Source of the DNA: Flavobacterium sp. 20NA77.7
Lineage (GTDB): Bacteria; Bacteroidota; Bacteroidia; Flavobacteriales; Flavobacteriaceae
DNA length: 64,000 bases
Assembly (NCBI RefSeq): GCF_031326205.1
Contig: NZ_CP133721.1
Coordinates: forward strand, 186,001-250,000
Direction: 5' to 3'
Shown here in pieces: positions 1 to 9,281 of this stretch (its first letter is position 1; every line of letters begins with the position of its first letter). Position numbers and translations under genes: made by a program. Below the pieces are notes generated by a model. It did not search any database. It saw only the letters and a list, made by a program, of their open reading frames with translations, and was not told the origin of the DNA.

Positions 1-195
1 CGCCTGATACGCAAAATTGATTTGAAAATCTCTAATGGAGTGTGTACGAAGCAGTTGCTCTTTCCAAATAGATTCCTCTACATCTGGATAAGCAAATTGC
101 ATCATCGCTTTCATCATTGGATGCTGTATGGCTTCGCGTAAAGCACCATTTACTTCAGCATCATAATAAGGACGTATTTTATCAAATTTGGACAT
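1..195 (-). CDS. Glycerol acyltransferase-like protein, N-terminal fragment (runs off window)
   Basis: The first 65 residues of a leftward gene are visible, starting MSKFDKIRPYYDAEVNGALR and including a QHPMMKAMMQFAYPD stretch and a THSIRDFQ motif. I recognise this as the N-terminal extension of the Bacteroidota 1-acyl-glycerol-3-phosphate acyltransferase-type (PlsC superfamily) proteins; the catalytic HX4D box would lie beyond the window edge, so the enzymatic call rests on this extension alone. The gene lies 58 bases downstream of tatD on the same strand and probably shares its transcript. ATG at 193-195 is the only plausible start. Confidence 0.6.
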   Translation of the reverse strand, partial: MSKFDKIRPYYDAEVNGALREAIQHPMMKAMMQFAYPDVEESIWKEQLLRTHSIRDFQINFAYQA

Positions 196-253
196 GCTCT
201 ATTTTCTACATTACAAAAAAACAAAAAAAAAGGGAAATAGCAATTATTTTCTG

Positions 254-1021
254 CTAAAATCCGAACACTTCTTTTGAATTTTCTGTAGTGATGCGAGCAA
301 TTTCTTCTACAGGAAGTTGATATAGAGTAGCTAATTTTTCGGCAATTAGAGTAATATAACTGCTTTCATTTCTTTTTCCTCTGTGCGGGACTGGGGCTAA
401 ATAGGGAGCGTCTGTTTCTAATACAATATGTTCTAACGGAATTTCGTGTAAAAACTGATCTATTTTGCCGTTTTTAAAAGTGGCTACACCGCCAATTCCT
501 AATTTCATACCACAAGCTATAGCACGCAAAGCCTGATTTTTATCTCCCGTAAAACAATGAAAAATTCCAACTAAATCAGGGCCTTTTTCTTGTTCCAATA
601 TTTCAAAAATTTCATCAAAAGCGTCTCTGCAATGGATATTTATGGGTAACTTGTATTTTTTGGCCAATTGAATTTGGTGTTGAAATACCAATTGTTGTTC
701 TTTTAAATAGGTTTTATCCCAATACAAATCAATGCCAATTTCGCCAATGGCTGCAAATGTTCGAGCAGCGAGTTCTTTTTCAACATGTGCTAATTCTTCT
801 TGATAATTTTCTTTTACATAGCAAGGATGCAATCCCATCATTAAAAAAACATGTTGAGGATATTGGTTTTCCAAGGCATACATGTGCGAGGTATAACTAC
901 TGTCAATGGAAGGCACAAATAGTCTGCTGACGCCTTGGCGAATAGCGCGTGAAATCATTTCGTCTCTATCGTCATTAAATTCTTCTGAATATAAGTGCGT
1001 ATGTGTGTCTGTAAATTGCAT
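254..1021 (-). CDS. tatD: TatD family metal-dependent hydrolase (putative DNase)
   Basis: This 255-residue protein has the full TatD pattern: the metal-binding DTHTHL at residues 5-10, the GEIGID glutamate segment near residue 93, NIHCRDA, FHCFTGD and the C-terminal ETDAPYL with PHRGKRNE. Family members are cytosolic TIM-barrel amidohydrolase-type enzymes with metal-dependent 3'-5' exonuclease or related phosphodiesterase activity; the exact substrate cannot be read from sequence. Length is normal for the family (about 255-265). It starts 8 bases after the stop of the LuxE-like gene, so the two are probably cotranscribed. Confidence 0.93.
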   Translation of the reverse strand: MQFTDTHTHLYSEEFNDDRDEMISRAIRQGVSRLFVPSIDSSYTSHMYALENQYPQHVFLMMGLHPCYVKENYQEELAHVEKELAARTFAAIGEIGIDLYWDKTYLKEQQLVFQHQIQLAKKYKLPINIHCRDAFDEIFEILEQEKGPDLVGIFHCFTGDKNQALRAIACGMKLGIGGVATFKNGKIDQFLHEIPLEHIVLETDAPYLAPVPHRGKRNESSYITLIAEKLATLYQLPVEEIARITTENSKEVFGF

Positions 1022-1029
1022 ACTATCGT

Positions 1030-2031
1030 TTATTCAATTAATAAATTACAGCCTCTAATGTCGCTGTTGTCAAATCTGCCTAATACCTCAAAGGTTTGAT
1101 TGGTATATTTTTTTCCAAGGTCTTGTGTGGCAATAAAGGAACACGAATTTAGGTTTGCTAAATCAATCACATTAATTCCTCCCGTTTTTCCATATCCTTC
1201 ATAACTTAATGCGTCTTCAGTGTCTCGTATCAAAACGTCCATCCACAGGGGGCATTCAAAAATACCATTTCCTAGTGAATAGGCTTGTGAAAGGAGTTCC
1301 GTCATGCCATATTCTGAATGGATGCACTGCACGCCAAATCCTTCACATAGTTTTTGGTGTAATTCTTCTCTAATTAATTCTTTGCGTTTTCCTTTCATGC
1401 CTCCTGTCTCCATTACGATTAAAGATTTTCCTATTTCATGAAGAGGGAATGAATGCAATGTTGCATATTCAATTAAGTCCAATAGAGCATAGCTAACTCC
1501 AATAAGAATAACATTTTGTCCTTCTTTATTTAGTTTTTCAATTTTTTGTAAAAGGTCATTATAATTATTCAAATAAAATCCTGAATCTTCATGGTTGCTA
1601 CTTTGAATTAAATCTTCAACCATATAAATTAAAGATGAGCCCTCTCGTTCTAAATAAGAAGGCAAAAGTGCTAATACACAATAATTTTCAATAGTTCCAT
1701 AAAAGTTTGAAAAACCTAAGCGATAACTCATTTCATACCAACTCACATCTGTTACTAAATGTTTGCTAGGTTGCATGCCTGTTGTGCCGCTGCTCGTAAA
1801 AATCTGTTGTACGGGCGCGTTTGAACTTAATATGGTATGACTTTTAAAAAATTGTATCGGTAAAAAAGGGATATCTAGTACGCGTTTTACATGCGCAGGT
1901 GTTTTTTTTAAATGAGTACAAAAAGAATGGTACACTAAATTGTTTTCGTATTGGTAACGAAAAATTTTCAGTGTCATTTTTTCAAATTCTTTTTTTGAAG
2001 CAATAGAAAAGATATCTTCTTGTGTAATCAA
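1030..2031 (-). CDS. LuxE-like acyl-protein synthetase / acyltransferase
   Basis: A 333-residue protein with the TSSGTTG nucleotide-binding loop (residues 79-85) of the adenylate-forming superfamily and the overall layout of LuxE acyl-protein synthetases, including a C-terminal HSEYGMTELLSQAY segment that in this family follows the adenylate pocket. LuxE activates a fatty acid as acyl-AMP and takes it onto itself. There are no other lux genes here, so light production is not implied; many Bacteroidota carry such a protein with unknown acyl acceptor. It is first in a leftward group with tatD and an acyltransferase. A TAnnTTTG promoter element sits 17-24 bases upstream of the start. Confidence 0.75.
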   Translation of the reverse strand: MITQEDIFSIASKKEFEKMTLKIFRYQYENNLVYHSFCTHLKKTPAHVKRVLDIPFLPIQFFKSHTILSSNAPVQQIFTSSGTTGMQPSKHLVTDVSWYEMSYRLGFSNFYGTIENYCVLALLPSYLEREGSSLIYMVEDLIQSSNHEDSGFYLNNYNDLLQKIEKLNKEGQNVILIGVSYALLDLIEYATLHSFPLHEIGKSLIVMETGGMKGKRKELIREELHQKLCEGFGVQCIHSEYGMTELLSQAYSLGNGIFECPLWMDVLIRDTEDALSYEGYGKTGGINVIDLANLNSCSFIATQDLGKKYTNQTFEVLGRFDNSDIRGCNLLIE

Positions 2032-2047
2032 GGTGTTTAATTTTATG

Positions 2048-2055
2048 CAAAAATA
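2048..2055 (-). promoter_or_regulatory. Promoter -7 element for the LuxE-like gene
   Basis: Reads TATTTTTG on the minus strand, a perfect match to the Bacteroidota -7 consensus TAnnTTTG. It lies 17 bases before the ATG at 2031 and overlaps the U-tract side of the terminator of the next gene upstream. No clear -33 TTG was found at normal spacing. Confidence 0.55.
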
Positions 2056-2057
2056 AA

Positions 2058-2086
2058 AAAAGCATCAACATGGTGTTGATGCTTTT
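2058..2086 (-). terminator. Intrinsic terminator after the large T9SS protein gene
   Basis: A perfect 13-bp inverted repeat (arm AAAAGCATCAACA) around a 3-base loop, followed on the minus strand by a run of T. It lies 37 bases beyond the stop codon of the gene ending at 2123. Confidence 0.85.
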
Positions 2087-2122
2087 AAGATTATTATGTT
2101 TGTTTTTACAACAAAACTAGGA

Positions 2123-4015
2123 TTAATTTGTAATCATTAATTTTTTAGAAGTTGTTTTACCTTCTTCAGTAACCGTTACTACATATACGCCAGAAGTTAA
2201 TTCTGAAACGTTAACTGCATTATTTGTTACAGTAGTATTTAGCACTTGCTTTCCTACGATATCATAAATAGTTACGTGTACATTGTTGTTTAAAGCTGTT
2301 TCCACATATAACGTACCTCCTTTAACTGGATTTGGATATAATTTTAATCCGTCAATTTGAGAGAAAGAATCGTTACCTAATGTAAAGTTTAATGATGTAT
2401 CAATTGTTAATTCATCAATAGATAACGCTGTTGGAGTTAATGTTGCAGAATCTTGTCTAAATACAAAACCTCCAATACCACTAATTGCTGTAGTAGGCGT
2501 GTAAAGCGCTGTAGGAGAAGCTGTTCCTCCAATTGTAGGATTTACACATAAAAACACTTGATTATTAGCAAAATCATAACCAAGAACTAAATACTGTGTT
2601 GTTCCTGTATTGTATAAAGTAGTATCCCAAACCGCATCGGTAGTAGCTGCACCAATTCCATATTGAATTTGTGTGCCGTTTTTTCTAACCCATAGTCTCG
2701 CATTCGTTAGAGTGCTAGCATTGTCAGTTAATATTGCAAAATAAGCGCCTGTTAAATCAGTAGTAATACCTGTAATATCTGTTACAGAAACCAACATTCT
2801 TGCATTAATTGTTCCCGTAGTTGTGTTTGTAAATAAAGTTTTTGATTCTGCTCCAGCACCTCCAAAAGTGATTAAATTTCCAGATGAAGTGATACCTGTA
2901 TAACTTAAGTTTCCTGTTGCAGTTACAATGTTATCTCCGGTATTTAATATACTCCATTTTTGTTCTCCATTTAAAGAGTTGCCAACCGTATATGGAAATG
3001 AATCAGTGAAAGGTAATGTGTTTACTGGTTTGCATTCAGGAGCCGTAATGGTTTTTACGATGTTACATCCTCCAGAAATTGTTAATGTATTATTTGTGCC
3101 TTCTGTTACACCAGAAATAATAATATTACCAGTTGCCGATGTAGAAGGGTTATCTCCACTAATTGTTCCAGTAGTAGCACTTAGTGTATATGTTGCCGTT
3201 CCACCACCAGTAAAAGGTATGGTTGTGGTATATGTATCTAATGATAATGTTGTAGCATCACAAGATCTTGTTTCAGCGTTTAAAACTAAACTGCAAGGAG
3301 CAGCGTTAAACCATGTTGAATAAATTCTTATACCATCAACAGTTATGTTTTGTGTCGTTGCATATTGTCTTAAGAAGAACCCAGATGCACTTGCTGGCAC
3401 AGTTCCTGAAGTGGTAACTTCTGGAGCGCCTGCTGCTGCTTCAGTAGCAGGAATACCTGCTGCTTTAATCCACATACTTGCATTTCCAGTTGTGGTTACA
3501 TCATATTTTACAATTATAAGATAAGTTGTATTTAAATCAAAATCTGTAGGAGTTGTTGCATACACACTGGTACTTGTATTTGATAATCCAAAATTAATTT
3601 TTCCAGTAGTAGCTGAAGGTTTAACATATACTCGATTACTAAATGTTGTTCCTGAAGACAATAACCCTGCGAAATAACCCGCATCTCCAGAGGCAACATT
3701 AACTAAAAAGGTGTAATATAAACTTCCAGAAGTAACACTAGCTGAAAAATTTTTGTTTATATCTTCTCCATTGTTATCAAGTCTTGCAGCGTTACCAACA
3801 ACAGCACCAGTAAATCCTGTTGTGCCTGAATAGCCAGTATACGTTAAACCATTAGAAGCGCCTACATCAACAGCAGCTGTCCCTCCACCACTAAAAGCTG
3901 TCCAGCCATTTGCGCTTAATAGCGCATTGTCAGCGTAATTAAAATCTTCTGAAAATATTTGTCCAAAACTAGTTACTGAAATTAGACAAGTAAGTAAAAA
4001 GTAAATTTTTCTCAT
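2123..4015 (-). CDS. T9SS-sorted surface/extracellular protein with duplicated lectin-like domains
   Basis: The 630-residue product has a Sec signal peptide (MRKIYFLLTCLISVTSFGQ) and a C-terminal type A T9SS sorting domain (LYPNPVKGG near residue 560, ending with SGVYVVTVTEEGKTTSKKLMI). In between are two related Thr/Ser/Gly-rich beta domains (about residues 22-235 and 333-540). Each begins with a D-F or S-F-P-type Asp/Phe motif and ends with a V/I-D-x-[IL] strand, resembling LamG or choice-of-anchor folds. An Ig-like segment with three cysteines (about 240-330) separates them. No catalytic motif was seen; adhesion or binding is possible but inferred. Expected to cross the outer membrane through the T9SS and be anchored or released after cleavage of the C-terminal domain. 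Confidence 0.85.
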   Translation of the reverse strand: MRKIYFLLTCLISVTSFGQIFSEDFNYADNALLSANGWTAFSGGGTAAVDVGASNGLTYTGYSGTTGFTGAVVGNAARLDNNGEDINKNFSASVTSGSLYYTFLVNVASGDAGYFAGLLSSGTTFSNRVYVKPSATTGKINFGLSNTSTSVYATTPTDFDLNTTYLIIVKYDVTTTGNASMWIKAAGIPATEAAAGAPEVTTSGTVPASASGFFLRQYATTQNITVDGIRIYSTWFNAAPCSLVLNAETRSCDATTLSLDTYTTTIPFTGGGTATYTLSATTGTISGDNPSTSATGNIIISGVTEGTNNTLTISGGCNIVKTITAPECKPVNTLPFTDSFPYTVGNSLNGEQKWSILNTGDNIVTATGNLSYTGITSSGNLITFGGAGAESKTLFTNTTTGTINARMLVSVTDITGITTDLTGAYFAILTDNASTLTNARLWVRKNGTQIQYGIGAATTDAVWDTTLYNTGTTQYLVLGYDFANNQVFLCVNPTIGGTASPTALYTPTTAISGIGGFVFRQDSATLTPTALSIDELTIDTSLNFTLGNDSFSQIDGLKLYPNPVKGGTLYVETALNNNVHVTIYDIVGKQVLNTTVTNNAVNVSELTSGVYVVTVTEEGKTTSKKLMITN

Positions 4016-4036
4016 GTTATAACTATTAAATTTTTA

Positions 4037-4044
4037 CAAAGATA
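4037..4044 (-). promoter_or_regulatory. Promoter -7 element for the large T9SS protein gene
   Basis: TATCTTTG on the minus strand, 22 bases before the ATG at 4015. A TTG (plus-strand CAA at 4068-4070) lies 23 bases further upstream, at the long end of accepted spacing for Bacteroidota promoters. Confidence 0.55.
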
Positions 4045-4115
4045 AAAAATAATAGTTTGCTAAGACACAAGTATTGCGTAAAGTTCGTGTAAAGTTACTA
4101 ACAAAAAAAGGTTAA

Positions 4116-4448
4116 TTAATTGACAATGAGTTTTCTGGTGGCAGAAGCGTCGCCTTCTTTAATTTTGATAATGTATACGCCCGGGTTTAGTGCGCTAATG
4201 TTTAATTCTCTGGTATAAAGCATAACATCGATTACTTTTTTACCCAATACATCAAAAATTTCGACTTTTTTTTCTAAATTTTGACGAGAAATAATAGTTA
4301 CTTTTCCGGTATTGTTTGGATTTGGATATACACTTAGCCCTTCAATAGTTGGGTCTTGTGAACGCGACACATTGTTTCTGCTTTCTTGCGCAATAGCTAA
4401 GAAAGAGAAGCATAAAAAGAATACTAAACAAATGTAATTTTTCTTCAT
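4116..4448 (-). CDS. Small T9SS type A sorting-domain protein
   Basis: A 110-residue protein with a signal peptide (MKKNYICLVFFLCFSFLAIAQ) followed almost directly by a T9SS type A C-terminal domain (LSVYPNPNNTGKVTI, then VEIFDVLGKKVIDV and ISALNPGVYIIKIKEG). There is only a short linker of about 15 residues, so the sorting domain is nearly the whole mature protein. Such cargo-less sorting proteins are common in Flavobacteriaceae; their role is unknown. A near-consensus -7 element (TAACTTTA on the minus strand, 4467-4474) lies upstream. It is not clearly cotranscribed with the next leftward gene, which has its own promoter. Confidence 0.85.
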   Translation of the reverse strand: MKKNYICLVFFLCFSFLAIAQESRNNVSRSQDPTIEGLSVYPNPNNTGKVTIISRQNLEKKVEIFDVLGKKVIDVMLYTRELNISALNPGVYIIKIKEGDASATRKLIVN

Positions 4449-4594
4449 TTGGTAACGTTTGTGGTGTAAAGTTAGTAAAATAAATCAATTAGTATGCCAA
4501 AAAACAAAAAATTTAGAATATATATGCCGTTGTTTTTTTCTGAAAACGTTTTCGTATAAATTACATAATTGCAAAATTTTAGACTCATTTTTAA

Positions 4595-6049
<1,455 letters not shown>

Positions 6050-6066
6050 AAAATACTTCAAACAAT

Positions 6067-6103
6067 AAAAAAGCAGTGTTCTTCTAGAATGCTGCTTTTT
6101 TTT
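6067..6103 (+). terminator. Intrinsic terminator of gdhA
   Basis: A 16-bp hairpin: AAAAAAGCAG pairs with CTGCTTTTTT and the inner TTCT/AGAA continues the stem through two G-U pairs, with a 3-base loop and an 8-9 base T run. It begins 17 bases after the stop codon. Confidence 0.9.
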
Positions 6104-6108
6104 GTCAA

Positions 6109-6156
6109 CAATGAGTCAATGTACCAATGAGCTAATTTGAAAATTTGAAAATTCAA
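6109..6156. repeat. Degenerate 8-base-period tandem array
   Basis: Six consecutive octamers with the same phase: CAATGAGT, CAATGTAC, CAATGAGC, TAATTTGA, AAATTTGA, AAATTCAA. The array lies just after the gdhA terminator. A further run of CTTTCA/CTTTTG units (about 6194-6226) follows before the next gene. Arrays with the same period and base pattern occur at 23115, 39502 and 42011. Function unknown. Confidence 0.6.
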
Positions 6157-6231
6157 CTTGAATCAACAAAAAAACTTGAAATTTGAAACAAATCTTTCAG
6201 ACTTTTGACTTTCATGCTTTCAACTAAAAAA

Positions 6232-6870
6232 TCACCCATTCCATTCGCTATAAAATTGGTTTAAAAATAATTCCATAAAAGCATGTCGTTCTGCGGCTAT
6301 TTTTTTACCTGTAGGCGTATTCATTTTGTCTTTTAACAACAATAATTTTTCATAAAAATGATTAATTGTTGGTGCAGTAGTATTTTTATATTCTTCTTTA
6401 CTCATGCTAAGATTTGGGTTAATTTCTGGATCATAAATGGCTCTATTTTTAAATCCGCCATAATTAAAAGTTCTAGCAATTCCTATGGCTCCAATTGCAT
6501 CAAGTCTGTCTGCATCTTGAACAATATCTAATTCGATAGATTGAAATTTTTGTTCAAAATTACCGCCTTTAAAGGAAATGTTTTCAATAATAGCAAGCAC
6601 GTGCGCTATCGTTTCTTTGCTTACATTTTCTTGTTCCAAGAAATTTTTAGCGGTTTTTGGGCCTATGGCTTCATCGCCGTCATGAAATTTACTATCAGCA
6701 ATATCATGAAGTAAAGCGGCTAATTGTACCACTTCAAGATCACATTTTTCTTCCTTAGCTATTAGTAGTGCGTTTTTATACACGCGTTCTATATGAAACC
6801 AATCATGGCCGCCTTCCGCATTTTCTAATTGTTTTTTTACAAAAAGTACTGTCTTTTCTAGTAGTGTCAT
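6232..6870 (-). CDS. HD-domain phosphohydrolase (YedJ-like)
   Basis: A 212-residue cytosolic protein with the HD superfamily metal ligands: H26 (HDWFHIERV), the H55-D56 pair in LLHDIADSKFHDGDE and a later D in QDADRLDAIGAIG, which matches the YedJ/PA4606-type single-domain HD hydrolases. These act on phosphomonoesters or nucleotides; the substrate here is not known. It lies 42 bases downstream of the desaturase gene, but that gap is filled by a terminator hairpin, so expression may depend on read-through or on its own promoter. Confidence 0.85.
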   Translation of the reverse strand: MTLLEKTVLFVKKQLENAEGGHDWFHIERVYKNALLIAKEEKCDLEVVQLAALLHDIADSKFHDGDEAIGPKTAKNFLEQENVSKETIAHVLAIIENISFKGGNFEQKFQSIELDIVQDADRLDAIGAIGIARTFNYGGFKNRAIYDPEINPNLSMSKEEYKNTTAPTINHFYEKLLLLKDKMNTPTGKKIAAERHAFMELFLNQFYSEWNG

Positions 6871-6876
6871 AATAAT

Positions 6877-6906
6877 AAAAATCCTTTCACAAAGGAAAGG
6901 ATTTTT
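6877..6906 (-). terminator. Intrinsic terminator of the desaturase gene
   Basis: A perfect 12-bp stem (arm AAAAATCCTTTC), 6-base loop, with T-rich sequence following on the minus strand. It lies 7 bases after the desaturase stop and immediately before the HD-hydrolase start. Confidence 0.85.
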
Positions 6907-6912
6907 ATTGAA

Positions 6913-7902
6913 TTATTTTACTAAAGCAGGTTGTACCCATTTAAAAATAAATGTTTCATCAGGAATACTTAGTCTTTCAGAAATTCGTTTCATTCTGTTT
7001 GGAAGATTCATGATAAAATCTCTTGCTTTTTCTGCTTCATCCGTTAAGCCAGTAATTTTATCTATTTCCCATTTCTGAATTAATTTTTGCATGATATCCA
7101 CATAATCCGCTGCCGTATACACGCCTAATTTTTGCGCAGCATTTGAAAAATGTTCAAAAGCAGTACTAATTTTTTCTCCAGATTCTCTTAAAAAATGAGC
7201 CGGCATTGTAATTTTTAACTTTAACATATATTGAAAAGCTAGCATCATCTCGCTTGGATCTACTTTAAAAATTTGAGTAACAAATTCACTATAGGCTAAG
7301 TGATGACGCATTTCGTCACCAGCAACTAGGTTGCATAATTTATGTAATTTTTTATCACCATAATTTTTTGCAATTTGCGCCACCCTATTGTGTGAAATAT
7401 AGGTTGCAAGCTCTTGAAAACTGGTATACACAAAGTTTTTGTAGGGATCTCTACCTGTGCCAATGTCAAACCCATCGTTAATTAAATGATGAGTCGTTTG
7501 TTCTACTTCGCGCATATTCACTCTTCCAGAAAGATATAAATATTTGTTTAACACATCGCCATGTCTATTTTCTTCTCCTGTCCAATGACGAAACCATTTG
7601 CTCCAACCATTTTTGCCTAAATTGTTAACACCTTCAATTTCCATCAGCCAAGATTCATAAGTGGGCAATGCTTCTTCTGTAATAGTATCTCCTACTAATA
7701 CAACCCAAAATTCATAAGGTAAGTCTTTTGCAATTTCTCTTAATTCGGTAACTTCATCTAAAAAATTTTCAGTACCAGAATGAGGAAGTAAGTCGGTGGG
7801 TTGCCAAATTTTTTCTACTGGGATTAAAAATTCTTCCATGAAATAATCCACTTTTTTTTCTAGAAGTTGCATTACTTCAAGGCGTACATTTTTTATAGAC
7901 AT
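6913..7902 (-). CDS. Acyl-ACP desaturase (soluble diiron type)
   Basis: The 329-residue protein introduces a double bond into acyl chains bound to acyl carrier protein. The four-helix diiron core is visible: ITEE (E76/E77), EENRHGD (E111, H114), FQELA (E164) and DEMRHH (E197, H200), the paired ExxH motifs of ferritin-like acyl-ACP desaturases. Length fits bacterial members. The gene starts 2 bases after the stop of the PlsC-type acyltransferase, so fatty-acid desaturation and phospholipid acylation are coupled in one operon, plausibly to adjust membrane fluidity. Confidence 0.92.
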   Translation of the reverse strand: MSIKNVRLEVMQLLEKKVDYFMEEFLIPVEKIWQPTDLLPHSGTENFLDEVTELREIAKDLPYEFWVVLVGDTITEEALPTYESWLMEIEGVNNLGKNGWSKWFRHWTGEENRHGDVLNKYLYLSGRVNMREVEQTTHHLINDGFDIGTGRDPYKNFVYTSFQELATYISHNRVAQIAKNYGDKKLHKLCNLVAGDEMRHHLAYSEFVTQIFKVDPSEMMLAFQYMLKLKITMPAHFLRESGEKISTAFEHFSNAAQKLGVYTAADYVDIMQKLIQKWEIDKITGLTDEAEKARDFIMNLPNRMKRISERLSIPDETFIFKWVQPALVK

Positions 7903-7904
7903 GT

Positions 7905-8639
7905 TTAGTTTTTTATATGTTTTGTTATTGTTTGTTCTGTTTTTTCAAAAATTTCTTCAAAGCTGTAGTCTCCTATTTTTAGCGCTTCATGCATGTGAAA
8001 TTCAATGTTATTTCCTAGTCCTAACGGAAATTGTCCGAAACGCGTCATTTTCCAGGAATTATTTATCGTAACCGGAAGGAAATAGGCATCAGGCGCATAC
8101 TTGTATAACATTTTTAACCCATTTACAGCAAATGGTTTGGGTTGTCCTGTTTTACTTCTTGTTCCTTCAGGAAAAATAACTACGGAATAGTTTTTTGTAT
8201 TAACTAATTCGGCAATTTTTTTTATTTCTGGAAGGGCTTGTTTGGGGTCTTTTCTATCAATTAAAGCCGAACCACCATATTTTAAATTAAATGACACGCT
8301 TGGAATCCCTTTACCTAATTCTTTTTTGCTGATAAATTTTGGGTGCCAATTTCTCATAAACCAGATATAAGGAGGAATGTCATATAAACTTTGGTGATTT
8401 GAAACGATTATTAGAGGAACATTTTTTGGCACACTATCCAAACCTTTAATAGAATAAGTTGTTCCTAAAATATGTGTACTTCTAACTAAAAACCAATTCA
8501 ATATTGCTACACTCCATCGGTGTGCTTCATACCCAAATTGGTTGTAACATACCCATTGGATAGGATGAAAAAAAACTAACCAAAAGCCAAAAACCAAATA
8601 ATACAAAAGGGAAATGGGGATAGAAATAATTTTTTGCAT
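7905..8639 (-). CDS. plsC: 1-acyl-sn-glycerol-3-phosphate acyltransferase (PlsC family)
   Basis: From ATG 8639 the product is 244 residues. It has an N-terminal hydrophobic segment (IPISLLYYLVFGFWLVFF), the catalytic HX4D box in SNHQSLYDIP, and the substrate-binding FPEGTRSKTG. Family members acylate lysophosphatidic acid at the inner membrane. The frame is open to 8678, but that longer start would sit inside the neighbouring terminator and upstream of the -7 element at 8655-8662, so I prefer 8639. It is cotranscribed with the desaturase 2 bases downstream. Confidence 0.9.
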   Translation of the reverse strand: MQKIISIPISLLYYLVFGFWLVFFHPIQWVCYNQFGYEAHRWSVAILNWFLVRSTHILGTTYSIKGLDSVPKNVPLIIVSNHQSLYDIPPYIWFMRNWHPKFISKKELGKGIPSVSFNLKYGGSALIDRKDPKQALPEIKKIAELVNTKNYSVVIFPEGTRSKTGQPKPFAVNGLKMLYKYAPDAYFLPVTINNSWKMTRFGQFPLGLGNNIEFHMHEALKIGDYSFEEIFEKTEQTITKHIKN

Positions 8640-8654
8640 GCTTCTAATTTTTTT

Positions 8655-8662
8655 CAAAGATA
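8655..8662 (-). promoter_or_regulatory. Promoter -7 element for the plsC-desaturase operon
   Basis: TATCTTTG on the minus strand, 16 bases before the chosen start at 8639. It decides against the longer reading frame that begins at 8678. Confidence 0.6.
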
Positions 8663-8676
8663 TTTTATAAAAAAAC

Positions 8677-8702
8677 AAAAACCATCAATTTTGATGGTTT
8701 TT
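8677..8702 (-). terminator. Intrinsic terminator of the bacilliredoxin gene
   Basis: Inverted repeat AAAAACCATCAA / TTGATGGTTTTT with a minimal loop and flanking A/T runs, 21 bases past the stop codon at 8724. The palindrome is symmetrical enough to work in both directions. Confidence 0.8.
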
Positions 8703-8723
8703 ATAGTATGCTAGCATAGAAAA

Positions 8724-9134
8724 CTAACAAAATTCGTTGTAAGCGTCTTTTAAATTTTCAGCTATTAATTCTGCTGGACGGCCTTCAATGTGATGTCTTT
8801 CGAGCATGTGTACTAATTCGCCATTTTTAAACAAAGCCATACAAGGCGAAGAAGGAGGAAATGGGAACATGTGTTCTCGTGCTTTATCAACCGCTTCTCT
8901 ATCTACTCCTGCAAAAACGGTTACTAACTGTGTAGGAACTTTAGCGTTGTCTAAACTCATTTTTGCACCTGGACGCGCATTTCTTGCTGCACAACCACAT
9001 ACTGAGTTTACAACTACAAGAGTTGTACCTTCTTTTGCTAAGGCTTGTTCTACATCGTTAGCAGCATATAATTCTTGGAAACCTGCATCTGTTAACTCAG
9101 CACGCATTGGTTTTACTAATTCTTCTGGATACAT
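8724..9134 (-). CDS. Bacilliredoxin, BrxA/BrxB (YphP/YqiW) family
   Basis: From ATG 9134 the protein has 136 residues and begins MYPEELVKPMRAELTDAGF, the characteristic family start. The redox motif C46-G-C48 lies in VNSVCGCAARNARPG. Bacilliredoxins have a thioredoxin-like fold and remove bacillithiol from mixed disulfides on proteins after oxidative stress; Bacteroidota members share the motif, although I cannot tell whether this organism makes bacillithiol. The open frame extends to 9197, but the -7 element at 9155-9162 lies within that extension, which supports the internal start. Confidence 0.92.
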   Translation of the reverse strand: MYPEELVKPMRAELTDAGFQELYAANDVEQALAKEGTTLVVVNSVCGCAARNARPGAKMSLDNAKVPTQLVTVFAGVDREAVDKAREHMFPFPPSSPCMALFKNGELVHMLERHHIEGRPAELIAENLKDAYNEFC

Positions 9135-9154
9135 AATTTTAAGTATTAATAGTA

Positions 9155-9162
9155 CAAAGGTA
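9155..9162 (-). promoter_or_regulatory. Promoter -7 element for the bacilliredoxin gene
   Basis: TACCTTTG on the minus strand, 20 bases before the start codon at 9134; perfect TAnnTTTG match. Confidence 0.55.
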
Positions 9163-9259
9163 CTAAGAAATTTAGTTTTACAGAATTTACAATTCATAAA
9201 GATTTGTTATTGTTTTATGATTAGGACTTCTGCGTTTAATTAGACATCAAAAATTTATG

Positions 9260-9267
9260 TAAGTTTG
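9260..9267 (+). promoter_or_regulatory. Promoter -7 element for the exported protein gene at 9282
   Basis: TAAGTTTG, a perfect match to the -7 consensus, only 14 bases upstream of the ATG, predicting a very short leader of about 8 bases. Confidence 0.5.
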
Positions 9268-9281
9268 TCAAAATTAATTTT

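Noticed and set aside
2928..3323. Rightward open frame of 131 codons
   Set aside because: It lies wholly inside the leftward T9SS protein gene, has no family-like features, and reflects the Thr/Val-rich repeats of that gene.
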